Below, piece by piece: positions 35,512 to 46,342 of a stretch of DNA of 64,000 nt. Position 1 is the stretch's first letter. Every line of letters starts with the position of its first letter. Origin of the DNA: Silene latifolia (lineage: Eukaryota > Streptophyta > Magnoliopsida > Caryophyllales > Caryophyllaceae); NCBI RefSeq assembly GCF_048544455.1, contig NC_133536.1, forward strand, positions 165,588,825 to 165,652,824. The letters run 5' to 3'. Made by a program: the position numbers and the translations under genes. The notes below the pieces were generated by a model. That model worked only from the letters and a program-made list of their open reading frames with translations. It was not told the DNA's origin and made no database searches.

Positions 35512-36557
35512 TGGTGAGCTTAACCAAGAAAAGAGTGAAAAATCCAATTTGTAGGATGCCCAAATCGATTTGAAGGTGAAAGGCTTTGCCTTTATGAAAA
35601 CAAAAATCGACTCAAAGGTTGAAGATTTTGTTCTTGGTTTTGGTTTTTGTTGAAGAAGGAGTGATTAATTTGTTGTTGGAAGGGTGGTTTGATTTGTTTT
35701 TGTTGAATGTTGTTGAGGGTTTTTGTTTTTATGATGGAGGGGATGAGGGTTTTGATGTTGTGGGTAGTGTTTATGAATGAATGAATGAATGAAGGTGGGA
35801 GGGGTTTTAAAGAGACCGAGATTTTTAAAACTGCAGGGGCAATCCGTGCGGATTAGGCTCAATCCGTGCGGATTCTGCTTCTTCTACCTTTGCAAAAGCT
35901 CGCCTAAAGACGGGCGGATTTGGTACAATCCGCTCGGATTTGCTGAACACGGGACGGGCGGATTTCTCCAAGGACGGACGGATTTCTGTCCCGAGAGAAA
36001 TTTGCTTGTTTTTCTCAAATTTGCAAAGACGGGCGTCTTTTTCCCGGGACGAAGGATTCTCGGGACGGATGGATTTTTTCGAATCCGCTCGGATTCTTTA
36101 ACATTCAAGAAAATTTCAAAATTCAGCTCGATTCGGGACGGGCGTCTTTTACTCGGGACGCTCGGATTGCATAAGACGGGCGGATTCTTGGGAATCCGCT
36201 CGGATTAAATCCTCCGTGTACACGGATTCGATTCCACCCGTGCACAGCGCTTTCCCTTTATCATTCTTCCATTCTTTCTTTCAAGTCTTGTGTTCTTCTT
36301 TGTGGGGGCACTACTAAGGCATGGATAGCCTAGGCAATTGCCATCCCCACACTAAGGTAAAGCACTATACATCAATTGAAATTGTTAGTCCCTCCCTCAC
36401 TTCTCTCTTTCATGACAATTATTTTGATCAAAGTAAATAAAAATCCAAAGATTACAAAAATGCAATACAAGAATTGAAATGTAAGTTAGGGAGTTAGAAA
36501 TATTTACAAGTGGTGGTTTAGGGAGGACTCCACCAAACTCTCATTCTTGATGAGATG
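35512..36557 (-). other. A1 spacer between gag-protease and ORF2
   Basis: A 1-kb stretch where a complete Athila element would carry the pol enzymes or follow them. It contains the palindrome cluster at 35841-36228 and otherwise simple AT-rich sequence. No trace of pol motifs was found on either strand. Confidence 0.7.
35841..36228. repeat. Iterated AATCCGnnCGGATT palindromes, internal A1 cluster
   Basis: At least ten full or half motifs: AATCCGTGCGGATT (twice), AATCCGCTCGGATT (three times, two flanked by GGACGG), plus many ACGGGCGGATT and ACGGACGGATT half-sites. They are the same motif as in the A1 LTRs but outside them. Confidence 0.9.
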
Positions 36558-39350
36558 TCAAGGGGGCATGTTCAAGGTGTTGTTGATGTTGCTCAACACC
36601 TTGAAAAAGTAATAAAAAGCTTGTTCATTCTTATGGTAGAGGTCCTCAATAGACCGTGGCCCTTGTTGTTGATCATGATCGATGGCATGCCCAATGTAGG
36701 GATTAAAAATCCCTTCAAACTCGTCGTCCCAAAGACCACAAACTTCATTGAGTTGATCATTGAAAATCTCTTGCTTAGATGGAGACAACTCTCCCAATTT
36801 CTTCTCTTGGCCAATGAGGCCATCCTCTTCTTCCTTGGTTGATTTTGATGAGCTTTGCAAGCTCTCCTTGTCATAATTCACTTGCTCTTTGAATGGAGCA
36901 TCTTCAACTTTCTTCCTCCATTGGAGTTCCGATTTCTTCCTTTCATCTTTTCGGCTATAATGATCAATCATGAAACACGGCTCATGCAAACGAGGAGCTC
37001 TCATAGTCTTGTCAAGATTAAAAGTTATGCTTTCATCTCCCACTTCTAGAGTGAGCTCTCCATGTTTCACATCAATCACCGCACCGGCGGTGTGTAGGAA
37101 AGGTCTTCCTAGGATGATTGGAATGTTGGAATCTTCCTCCATATCAACAATGACAAAGTCCACCGGGATGAAAAACTTCCCAATTCGCACGGGGACATCT
37201 TCCCATATCCCTAACGGTGTCTTCGTCGATCTATCGGCCATTTGGAGTGTGATGTTGGTGCATTTAAGCTCTCCCATCCCCAACCTTTTACTTACCGAGT
37301 ACGGCATGACACTCACACTAGCCCCTAGATCACATAAGGCTTTGTTGATCGTTGTGTCGCCAATGGTACACGGTATTGAGAAGCTTCCCGGATCCTTTAA
37401 CTTTGGAGGTGAACTCCCTTGAAGTATTGCACTACTCACCTTAGTGAAGGCGATAGTCTCAAGTTTCCGGATCGACTTCTTCTTTGTGAGGATATCTTTC
37501 ATATACTTCGCATAGGCCGGAACGTGATTGATTAATTCCGTGAAAGGAATTGAGACTTCTAAATTCTTCACAATTTCCATGAACTTTCCAAGTTGATCAT
37601 CAAATTTGGGCTTGGCTTGACGACTTGGAAAAGGAAGTCTAATCACAATGGGCTCCTTCTCTTTGGCCTTGTCTTCACTTTTCTTTGAACTTTCTTCTTT
37701 TGTTGATTCTCCATCTTTGGAGTTTTGCACAATTTCTTCCTTTTCACTAGCTTCCACAACTTCATCCTCGACTTGCTTCTTTGGTGCTTCATACCTTGTA
37801 CCACTTCTCAAGTGAATGGCACTAACCGTTTCATGTCTAGGGGGATTACTTTGAGGTGGTAATTGCCCCTTTTGTCTTTGTGAGCTTGAAGATGCTAGTT
37901 GAGTCAATTGTGTTTCCAACATCTTGGTGTGAGCTAGAATGTTGTTGATGGTGGTTTCCTTTGCTTGGCTATCTTTTTGCATTTGGGTGAAAAATTCTTG
38001 TTGATTCTTTTGCATTTGGAGGACCGCTTTTTGGACATCAAAACCTTGGTCATTTTGGTGATTGTATGGATTTTGATTTTGGTAACCTTGGTTTTGATTG
38101 TAAAAGGGTCTTTGATTTTGGTTTCTCATGGGTGGTGGAGTGTATGTTGTTTGAGGGTTTTGAACATTTTGGCTTTTGTATGAGAGATTTGGATGGAACT
38201 TGGTGTTCTCATTGTAAAAATTGGAATAAGGGGTACCACTCTTGTAAGCTTGGAAAGCATTAACTTGTTCGGTTGTTCCCCTACACTCACTTGGGTCATG
38301 ACCCAAAGTTCCACAATTCTCACATATCCCACATGGGATTGATGAGGATGCCGTCATGGCATTGACATGATGCTTCGATGATTTTGAGTTTTCCTCAAGT
38401 CTAGCCATAGCTTGTTCAAACTTCAAGTTGATTGTGTCAATGTGAGCACTAATTTGAGCACCCAATTGAGTAACGGAGTCCACTTCATGCTTTCCTCCTC
38501 TAGTAGCCTTGCGAGGTCTACTATATTGTGAGTTATGGACCGCCATTTCCTCAATCTTGTTCCATGTTTGATTGTCATCAACTTCGGTGAACATTCCATT
38601 TGATCCCATATTGAGAATGTTCCTAGAATCTTCATATAAACCATTCCAAAATTGTTGCACCAAAAACCATCCGCTAAGTCCATGGTGAGGACATGAGCGA
38701 CAAATACCTTTAAACCGCTCCCAAGCTTCATACAAAGACTCTTCATCCCTTTGCTTAAAACCCGTAATTTGAGCTCTTAGCATGTTGGTCTTTTCCTGGG
38801 TAGAATTTTTGTAGAAAGTTAGAGCCAACTTCTTCCAAGAATCTATTCCAAGGGTGGCCTTATCAAGGCCCTTCAACCATTGCTTTGCGGTGCCGATTAA
38901 GGAAAAAGGAAATAAGACCCATCTAATTTGGTCTTGAGTCACGCCCGTTTGAGAGATAGCATCACAATAATCGCAAAAGGTTTCCATATGAGAATGAGGA
39001 TCCTCACTAGGCATCCCCCCAAATTGGCTCCTCTCAACTAGTTGGATGAAGGCGGACTTGGCAATAAAATTTCCGGTGAGATGTTGCGGTGTAGGAGTAC
39101 CATTTGGTAGATTATCCTCGGTGGGTATGGAGTGTGACGAGAATTTTGGCATTGTAGGTGGATTTTGTGGGGTATTGTGTAATGGGTTTTCTTCTCCTTC
39201 TATTGCGAAAGGATTGACAAACTCACTAGTGGGTTGAACAACTTCACCAAAACCTCTCAAATTCCTCCTAACAAGTCTCCTATTGTTCGTCAAGGTTCTT
39301 TCGATTTCACGGTCAAAAGGTAACAAATCACTTTGTAACCTTCTAGACAT
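36558..39350 (-). CDS. A1 gag-protease, intact (930 codons)
   Basis: The start is taken as ATG 39350 (MSRRLQSDLLPFDREIE), about 115 bp past the primer site; nine upstream codons are open but begin with TTG. Domains: a capsid/retrotransposon gag domain (WLKGLDKATLGIDSW, FYKNSTQEKTNML, LYEAWERFK, HHGLSGWFLVQQFWNGL) at residues 140-260, a zinc knuckle CENCGTLGHDPSEC at about 345, a Gln/Asn-rich stretch (NQNQGYQNQNPYNHQ), a Glu/Lys-rich linker, and the aspartic protease with ALCDLGASVSVMP at about 670, in the DLGAS form known from Athila, followed by IILGRPFL. It ends at TGA 36558-36560. Gag packages RNA and the protease processes it. No reverse transcriptase follows. Confidence 0.9.
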   Translation of the reverse strand: MSRRLQSDLLPFDREIERTLTNNRRLVRRNLRGFGEVVQPTSEFVNPFAIEGEENPLHNTPQNPPTMPKFSSHSIPTEDNLPNGTPTPQHLTGNFIAKSAFIQLVERSQFGGMPSEDPHSHMETFCDYCDAISQTGVTQDQIRWVLFPFSLIGTAKQWLKGLDKATLGIDSWKKLALTFYKNSTQEKTNMLRAQITGFKQRDEESLYEAWERFKGICRSCPHHGLSGWFLVQQFWNGLYEDSRNILNMGSNGMFTEVDDNQTWNKIEEMAVHNSQYSRPRKATRGGKHEVDSVTQLGAQISAHIDTINLKFEQAMARLEENSKSSKHHVNAMTASSSIPCGICENCGTLGHDPSECRGTTEQVNAFQAYKSGTPYSNFYNENTKFHPNLSYKSQNVQNPQTTYTPPPMRNQNQRPFYNQNQGYQNQNPYNHQNDQGFDVQKAVLQMQKNQQEFFTQMQKDSQAKETTINNILAHTKMLETQLTQLASSSSQRQKGQLPPQSNPPRHETVSAIHLRSGTRYEAPKKQVEDEVVEASEKEEIVQNSKDGESTKEESSKKSEDKAKEKEPIVIRLPFPSRQAKPKFDDQLGKFMEIVKNLEVSIPFTELINHVPAYAKYMKDILTKKKSIRKLETIAFTKVSSAILQGSSPPKLKDPGSFSIPCTIGDTTINKALCDLGASVSVMPYSVSKRLGMGELKCTNITLQMADRSTKTPLGIWEDVPVRIGKFFIPVDFVIVDMEEDSNIPIILGRPFLHTAGAVIDVKHGELTLEVGDESITFNLDKTMRAPRLHEPCFMIDHYSRKDERKKSELQWRKKVEDAPFKEQVNYDKESLQSSSKSTKEEEDGLIGQEKKLGELSPSKQEIFNDQLNEVCGLWDDEFEGIFNPYIGHAIDHDQQQGPRSIEDLYHKNEQAFYYFFKVLSNINNTLNMPP

Positions 39351-39465
39351 GCAAAATATCAAACAACTCAAAAACAATTAGAACAAACCTTGAGGAGTGT
39401 TACTTCCTCAAGGTGAAGAAAGACACAACTAATAACAATAAAAAGAAATCTAAATCAAACAAACA

Positions 39466-39486
39466 CCGTCCCCAAACAACGCGCCA
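39466..39486 (-). promoter_or_regulatory. A1 primer binding site (tRNA-Asp-like)
   Basis: The minus strand reads TGGCGCGTTGTTTGGGGACG five bases after the 5' LTR. It is a diverged form of TGGCGCCGTTGCCGGGGA used by Athila elements, seen intact in A2 at 61251. Confidence 0.75.
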
Positions 39487-40580
39487 TTTTTTGATCGGTC
39501 CGTTTCGTATTCACAAATAAATAGATGTGGTCGTTGGTCACGGTCGAATCAAAACACAATTTATAGCTTAACAAGCAACTCTACAATTAGTAAAGAGGCA
39601 AGTAAAGGTCGGATCCCAAGGGACAGGAGTTGAAATGAGATTTCTATTGTAACTAGCGGTGTCTAAGGGGTGTCACAAATTGGGTTGATGTAGAAGGTTA
39701 CTAAACTAGAATAACAATGAAAATAAACAAGCAAGATGAATAAAAAGGGGTGTAAACAGTTGATTAAAGGCACTAGGATGTCATGGGATCATAGGGGAAT
39801 CATGGGATATGATCATACAAACATGTTCTCAAATTATAAGCAAGCAATTATTGTTGTGATGGATTGAGTTGGGTTATATCTTACAATCCTAGGAAAGTTT
39901 GGGTCCCGGAGCCGAATCGATTAGATTGTACAACACCTACAAGTCGACTTAATCTTCCCTACTCAACAACATGCATGGTCTAATGAGACTCGAGTTGGGT
40001 TATGTCTTACAAGTCTCATTGAAAAGATAGGAGATGATAGTAAATGCAAGGATTCATAGGCTTAGCATTTCATCAAGTATAACATGTGCATGAGTTGAGA
40101 TCAAAACAAGCAAGCAAATAAAGCATGAAAGCATATTAATTTAAGCATGAATCATTCCCCATGTTGGTTTCCCCTAATCACCCATTAACCCTAGCTAAGA
40201 GACTACTCACTCATTATCATGTTGATCATGCTAGCAAGGTTGTCAATCATACTAACAATATGAAACATGATGAATAAATGAAAGTAATTAACAATAATTA
40301 AAAAGGGATTAAGAGATTATACCTACTAATGATTCCAATAATAAAGCAAGAATAATAGAAGTACTTGAATGCTAGATTGAGAGGTTGTCAATCCCCCAAT
40401 AATAACCCAAATAATCTTCAATTACCCAAAATAAAGGATGAACAAAAGAGAGATTAAAGAACTAAAAATTGGATTAAAACTTGATTAATACTTGATTACA
40501 ATATTGAAGAGAGTTTTGATTGATATTAACTACACTAATTATTGATAAGAAGAACATGCTCCTCTAATTAGCCTAATGGG

Positions 40581-40589
40581 GTATTTATA
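40581..40589 (-). promoter_or_regulatory. TATA box in A1 5' LTR
   Basis: The minus strand reads CTATAAATACCCC, a good plant TATA context, about 660 bp into the LTR and downstream (in sense) of the palindrome cluster at 40718-40895. Confidence 0.6.
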
Positions 40590-40717
40590 GTGAAAATTAG
40601 GGAGGATGCATTAGGGTTAACTAAGGGCTAAACTAGTAATTACACTTTTTAAGTTGAGCCAGGAGGACCCGGTATTTTCTGAGAGAAGGGCTTCTCTTTT
40701 CGTAGCTTGAAGAAGGC

Positions 40718-40895
40718 AATCCGTCTTTGTGCGAAATCCGGCGGAATAAGGTCGGGACGGCCGGATTTGGGCGATGGAATCCGAGCGGATTCTGGGGAAT
40801 CCGGACGGATTGTTGAGGGTGAATCCGAGCGGAATCTGGCACGGGACGCTCGGATTGTGCAGGACGGACGGATTGCTGGCAATCCGCTCGGATTG
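40718..40895. repeat. Iterated AATCCGnnCGGATT palindromes in A1 5' LTR
   Basis: Counterpart of 31429-31610. In sense the cluster lies about 130-310 bp upstream of the TATA box, a promoter-proximal position. Confidence 0.9.
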
Positions 40896-41247
40896 TCAGT
40901 CAGCATAGTAACTTCTTCTTTTTCTTCCCTTTTCTTCATAAATTCCTTGGGGATTTCCTTGGGGACTCAAGGATCTTTCCTCAACATTGCTCTTCTACTA
41001 TGATATGTACAAAGGCCTTCTAATCTTGTCTCTCCTTGATGCTTGGTCATTGGATTCGATCAATTTAGTCTTGTTTTGCCATGAAAATGCAAGATTCTTA
41101 CTCCTTTCCTACCAAGGGATCAAAATCTCAAAGAATATGCAAAACAAAAAACTAAAGATAAGAAATGACACAAATAAGCACTAAAAAGCATGGAAACAAG
41201 GCTAATTCGGGGGCTAAATATGCGCCAATTATGGTCACATCAGTAGG

Positions 41248-41872
41248 TCGTAAACACGTGTCGGTTGGTGACTTGAGAAGTCGAGTCTAGAATTTTAAGG
41301 GAGAAAAGAGATGGCGGACACTCGCGTAACTCTCAAGTGGTGGTATTTGAGGGGTATTTATAGGAAAATGAGTGGTTATGTGTGTTTTTAGTGACGTGGC
41401 CGCATGGGCTGCTCAAAGAGGCGCGAGCCATGTCGCACGTCTTTGAGGTGTCTTGTCGCTATCACTTAAGTGCAATCATGATTTGTTCTATCCTAGGATT
41501 TGGAAGAACTTTATTTGTACTTGACCATATAAGATTCCGGGAAACCTTAACATGGAAGCATTTGAATGGTTTGTTTTTTGTGTTTGACTCGGTTTGACTC
41601 GTTGTTGGAGTCGGGATTTGAATTTTGAGTCGGTTTTTGGTCCGGTGTCGGTTTTGACTCTAATTAGTGTCATTACGACCCCGTCATCATGCATTAAACA
41701 CTCCATGTACTTTTGAAAAGTTTTGAAATGTTTTTTTTTTCGAAATCGTTTTAAGTTTTCCGACGTATAGTTGTACACAAACTGTCGATCAAACGCTGCG
41801 ATTCCTAAGCATGTTGTAGTCCAATAATCATCGGGTGTTTGTTAGAGTCTCAACAGATACTGGGTATCTACA
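41248..41872 (-). repeat. G1 5' LTR, 5' portion
   Basis: In sense it starts TGTAGATACCCAGTATC at 41872. It has a TATA-like CCTATAAATACCCC at 41354-41363 (minus) and a GAGGCGCGAGCC motif near 41420. The other side of its junction, 41873 onward, is the G3 LTR. Confidence 0.85.
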
Positions 41873-42289
41873 TTACCCAATTAGGGTTTTAACCAAACTC
41901 AACAAAATGCTATAAAAATTATACAAGAAGCTCACCCTTGACATGACGATCACAACGGCGTAAAGAACAAGACAATCTGATGACCCTAGCCCTTGGGATT
42001 TGCTAACAACGCAATGAGAGAGAACTACGTAACTTCTTTTCTTTTGAAAGGCTTTAGAAAGGTGAAAAAGTGATTAAAGAGAATGACGGAAACCTTTTAT
42101 ATTAATCACGCGTTATTAACAAAACCCGGTTAAATCAACCCGTAAGACGCACTTACTCGATCGAGTGTCACACGTACTCGATCGAGTAACCATCAGGTCA
42201 GCTACTGTTTTGCGTAAAAAATATACTTACTCGGCAGAGTAAGCCCCACTCGATAAAGTAACATAGACATAGAAAACCGTAGTATTACA
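41873..42289 (-). repeat. G3 3' LTR, truncated
   Basis: It aligns with the 5' LTR at about 51316-51771. In sense it begins TGTAATACTACGG and breaks off at 41873 at the G1 junction. The remaining two thirds should lie left of the window. It carries the ACTCGATCGAGT motif twice and degenerate forms (42154-42262). Confidence 0.9.
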
Positions 42290-42302
42290 GTCTTCCCTCC
42301 TT
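42290..42302 (-). promoter_or_regulatory. G3 polypurine tract
   Basis: The minus strand reads AAGGAGGGAAGAC directly before the 3' LTR. Confidence 0.75.
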
Positions 42303-42545
42303 AAAAAGAACTTTGTCCCCGAAGGTCAACCCATACACAAAAACAAAACATACTATCTCAACTCCAACACAACAACATAACTAAAACTCAAAACAAAGTC
42401 GAAACAAAACTCCCAACCAAAACTCAAACATACTCAAAACAACTAGTAATTGTACTAAAACTAGCATAAAAGCATACAAAAACCTTATGCAACCATCTCC
42501 TACCCCCTAAAAGAAACATGGTTATGTCCCCGTAACCACACATAC

Positions 42546-45424
42546 CTAATCAAAAAGAGACGGATACCACTCCCTCATAGCCTCTTCCGCCTCCCAAGTA
42601 GCCTCCTCAACCTCATGGTTAGACCATAGAACCTTAAGCAACACGGTTTCCCCATTCCTAGGTTTCCGAACCTTGCGATCAAGAATCTGTTTTGGCACCT
42701 CAAGATAAGACAAGGACTCATCCAACTCTATGTTCTCTACCTTTAACACATGTGAAGAGTCGCTCACATACTTCCGTAACTGAGACACATGAAACACATT
42801 ATGCACCTTATCCAAAGCTGCTGGCAATGCTAACTTAAGCAACCTCACCCACACGATCCAAAATCTCATATGGTCCGATAAACTTCTGGCTCAGCTTCCC
42901 TTTCTTACCAAATCTCATGACCCCACGCATAGGAGACACTTTCAAAAGGACCTTGTCCCCAACTTGATACTCTATGTCATGGCGATGTAAATCTGCATAA
43001 CTCTTTTGTCGATCTTGGGCCGCTTTCATCTTTTGCCTGATCAGCTTAACCTGTTCTATCATCTCCTGTACCATTTGTGGTCCTAAAACCACTCCCTCAG
43101 CTCTATGATCCCAACAAATCGGACTCCTACACCTCCTCCCATAAAAAGCCTCAAACGGTGCCATCCCAATACTCGTGTGATAGCTGTTGTTATAAGAAAA
43201 CTCAATAAGGTCCAATCTATCCTCCCAGCTACCACCAAAATCCATCACACAAGCTCGCATCATATCCTCCAAAGTCTTGATGGTCCTCTCTGTCTGTCCA
43301 TCTGTCGCAGGGTGAAATGCAGTACTCATCTTCAAAGTAGTTCCCATCAACTCCTGTAACTCTTTCCAAAACCGTGATATGAACCTCGCATCTCTATCTG
43401 ACACTACATCCTTAGGCACCCCATGCAAACGACCACATGCTTCCTATAAGCCAAAGCTAACTGTATCTTGGTCCAAGTATCTTTCGTCGGTACAAAGTGA
43501 ACTGACTTGGTTAAACGATCAACTATTACCTATATCATGTTGTTACCATGTTGACTCCTCAGCAAACCCAGTATAAAATCCATAGAGATAGACTCCCATT
43601 TCCACTCAGGCACCTCGAGAGACTGAATCTTACTTTTTGGTCGTCGCTGCTCTCCCTTAACCCTCTGACATGTCAAACATCGAGCCACGAACTCAGTTGT
43701 TTTCTTCTTCATCCCAGGACACCAGAAAGTCTTCTTCAAATTTTTATATAACTTTTCACCGCCTGGATGTACCAAATATGGTGTGCAATGAGCCTCTATC
43801 ATGATCACCTTTTTCAACTCCTCATCACTAGGAACACACCATCTCCTATCAAATCTCACGCTGCCATCTGTATGAATAGAGAACCGAGACACTGTCCCTT
43901 TCTCTACTCCAGCTCTCCACTCATTGATCTTAGGATCCAAAACCTGTTTCCTGCGAATATCATCATAAAGATCTGGCTCCACTATCAAATCCCCTCTAGC
44001 TTCCCATTTCTGTATCATATCTATCCCCATCTTTCCCACTTCATCTCTCAACCTCATCAAAGACATAGCTGTGCATAGAGAATGCACACACTTCCTGCTC
44101 AACGTATCTGCAACCACGTTCACCTTCTCTTCATGGTATATAATATCCATGTCATAATCCTCTATCAGCTCAATCCACCTCCTCTGTCTCATGTTCAGCT
44201 CCTTTTGAGTGAAGATGTACTTGAAACTCTTGTGATCTGAAAACACCTTAAAGGTCGCCCCATAAAGATAGTGCCTCCAAATCTTGAGAGCAAACACAAC
44301 TGCACCCAACTTCAGATCATGTGTCGGATAGTTCTCCTCATAAGGCTTCAATTGCCTAAAAGCATAGGCAATTACTTTCCCGTTCTGCATCAACACACAT
44401 CCCAAACCATTATTTGAAGCATTTGTATATACCTCAAAGTTCTCACACCCTTCAGGTAATGCTAAGAATGGAGCTATGGTCAAACGCTCCTTTAATGTTT
44501 GGAACGTCGTCTCACAACTTTCATCCCAACGAAACTTGTTCTCTTTCCTCATCAACGCGTCATAGGTCTGGCTATCTTGGAAAAATCTTTCACGAACTGA
44601 CGGTAGTACCTTACCAAACCCAAGAAACTCCTGATCTCTGCCACATTCTTCGGTGCTTCCCACCGAGTGACTGCCTCTATCTTTACCGGATCCACAACAA
44701 CACCCTTCTTTGAAATCACATGCCCCAGAAAAACAACTTCCTCGAGCCAAAACTCACACTTAGACAACTTTGCATACAGCTGATTGCCACGCAAAGTCTG
44801 CAACACCAACCTCAAATGCTCCTCATGCTCCTCCTTAGTATTAGAATAGACTAAGATATCATTGATGAAGACCACCACAAACCGATCTAAAAACTGACTG
44901 AAGACCCGGTTCATCAAATCCATAAACACTGCAGGTGCATTAGATAACCCAAACGGCATCACAACATACTCATAGTGACCATACCTCGATGTAAAACTTG
45001 TCTTCGGTATGTCCTCATCCCGAATCTTCACCTGATGGTAACCCAACCTCAAATCAATCTTAGAAAAGACTGATGCCCCGTTCAACTGGTCAAACAAATC
45101 ATCTATCCTTAGCAAAGTATACTTATTCTTCACTGTAACCCTGTTCAACTTTTTGTAATCGATGCACAACCTCAAACTCCCATCTTTCTTTTTCACGAAC
45201 AAAACTGGTGCTCCCCACAGTGATACACTAGGTCTAATGTATCCCTTACCAATCAAATAATCCAGCTGTTTCTTCAGTTCCTCCAACTCCTTAGGACCCA
45301 TGCGGTACGGGGGCTTAGAGATTGGTCCCGTCCCTGGTTTCAACTCCACACTAAAATCTATCTCCCTCTTTGGTGGTAAACCTGGTATTTCCTCCGGAAA
45401 GACATCTGGAAACTCTCTCACCAC
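42546..45424 (-). pseudogene. G3 reverse transcriptase, RNase H, integrase and chromodomain
   Basis: Reverse transcriptase (45424-44552) has [33 protein letters not shown] and [18 protein letters not shown]. Its catalytic motif is FINDIL instead of FIDDIL (Asn codon at 44861-44863). A frameshift in 44552-44750 leads to RNase H, where YTNAS replaces YTDAS (44421-44423) and ADTLSRK is kept. The integrase zinc finger (CLTCQRVK) is followed by TAG near 43527, another frameshift, then [24 protein letters not shown], a further frameshift near 42840 and a C-terminus with VFHVSQLRKY and VEEATWEAEEAMREWYPSLF, a chromodomain-like end. The protein is not functional. Confidence 0.92.
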
Positions 45425-45475
45425 CGGTATTTAATCAACTATCGAACTCACCATACTTTGGTCTCTCACATGGCA

Positions 45476-46305
45476 TCAGATCAACGAACACCCCTTCCCC
45501 GGATACGACTTCAATGTCACTGCCGCAATCAACTTGACTTTGGGTTTGACAACAAACCCATGATAAGACACACTAACTCCCTTAGGACCTCTCAAAGAGA
45601 CTCTCTTTTGGTGACAGTCTATTCTAGCCTTGTACTTACCCAACCAGTCCATACCAACTATCATCTCAAAACCATCCAAAGAAAACTCTAACAAGTCCAT
45701 TGGTAGGTCAATCTGCCCAACTATCATAGACACACCCTTATACAACCTCCCACAAGATACAGAATCACCCAATGATATAAAAACTTCCTCTTTTACAGAC
45801 TAAACCTCTCTCAAACCCAAAAGCTTAGCATGACTCGATGATACAAACAATTGTGACGCCTCTGAATTAAACAAAACAAAGGTAAAGACTCCATTAACAA
45901 GAAAAGTACCCGTGATTACGTGAGCATCATCCTCAGCTGCTTTCTTCTCCATCATGAACAACTTGCCACTGGTCTTCTGTCCACCTCTCTGGACAGTACT
46001 AGCAGAAGTAAACGGCTTAGCAGCCGTCCCCGACCCCTGGTTGTTGTTCGTTGCTGGTCTCTGATATGAATTACCGCAGTTGCGGTTAGCCTTACTGTTA
46101 TTGTTGTTCTGACCACCCTGATTGTTCCATGACCCAGTCGGCCTTTTATTAGCATAACTCTAAGATGGACCCTGAGAGAAACTCTCATGTGATGGTCTCT
46201 AGAAACCACTTCCCACAGCACTGGTACACTCATGTCTCTTGTGGCCCATACCGCCACAGTTAAAGCAAGATAAACTGTGGACATGGGCCATCTGCGGCGC
46301 GCGCG
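45476..46305 (-). pseudogene. G3 gag C-terminus, protease and linker
   Basis: In sense from the G2 edge: PRAPQMAHVHS, then the knuckle CFNCGGMGHKRHEC (about 46225-46270), stops near 46200 and 46160, a low-complexity Asn/Gly stretch, and the protease whose VLFDSGA motif reads FNSEAS (45860-45868), so catalytic Asp and Gly are both lost. A TAG near 45800 follows, then the linker block with EFSLDGFEMIVGMDWL and IDCHQKRVSLRGP (45772-45476). The block is recognisable but dead. Confidence 0.85.
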
Positions 46306-46332
46306 GAAGCACTTGAATAAGCGTGCATTTGT

Positions 46333-46342
46333 GGAGTCCCCA
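46333..46342 (-). promoter_or_regulatory. G2 primer binding site
   Basis: TGGGGACTCC on the minus strand, the counterpart of TGGCGACTCC in G1. Confidence 0.6.

Larger units (their letters stand above)
30206..41242 (-). mobile_element. Athila-like Ty3/gypsy element 'A1', non-autonomous
   Basis: The LTRs are 39492-41242 (5') and 30206-31958 (3'), 1751 and 1753 bp, with some 20-25 differences by eye. The TSD GTAGG is exact at 30201-30205 and 41243-41247. In sense order: LTR, primer site TGGCGCGTTGTTTGGGG, gag-protease (39350-36558), a 1-kb spacer with iterated palindromes, an ATHILA ORF-1-like gene (35511-33916), a 1.9-kb untranslated region, a polypurine tract and the 3' LTR. No reverse transcriptase, RNase H or integrase motif is present anywhere in its 11 kb. 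It is one of the younger insertions, and both of its ORFs are open. Confidence 0.92.
39492..41242 (-). repeat. A1 5' LTR
   Basis: In sense it runs TGATGTGACC to CCGATCA. It differs from the 3' LTR by a couple of dozen changes, many of them in the palindrome cluster. That gives roughly 1.3 percent divergence by eye, so the insertion is fairly recent. Confidence 0.94.
4711..41872 (-). mobile_element. Ty3/gypsy Tat-lineage retrotransposon 'G1', split by four later insertions
   Basis: Read on the minus strand from 41872: a 5' LTR of about 2315 bp in three pieces (41872-41248, 30205-28853, 23436-23100), primer site TGGCGACTCC (23090-23081), a leader with 61-bp tandem repeats, gag (21622-21330, resuming at 11360), protease, reverse transcriptase, RNase H, a second RNase H and integrase ending at 5032. 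The extra RNase H after the retroviral one and the DDGSA protease are marks of the Tat lineage (Ogre/Retand). The insertions are A1, the LINE, copia 2 and copia 1. The 3' LTR is not in the window. G1 itself sits in the left LTR of G3; its flanking five bases at 41873-41877 are TTACC. Confidence 0.88.

Noticed and set aside
31429..36228. Regularly spaced palindromes as a CRISPR-like array
   Set aside because: Spacing is irregular, the spacers are not unique protospacer-like units and the host is a plant.
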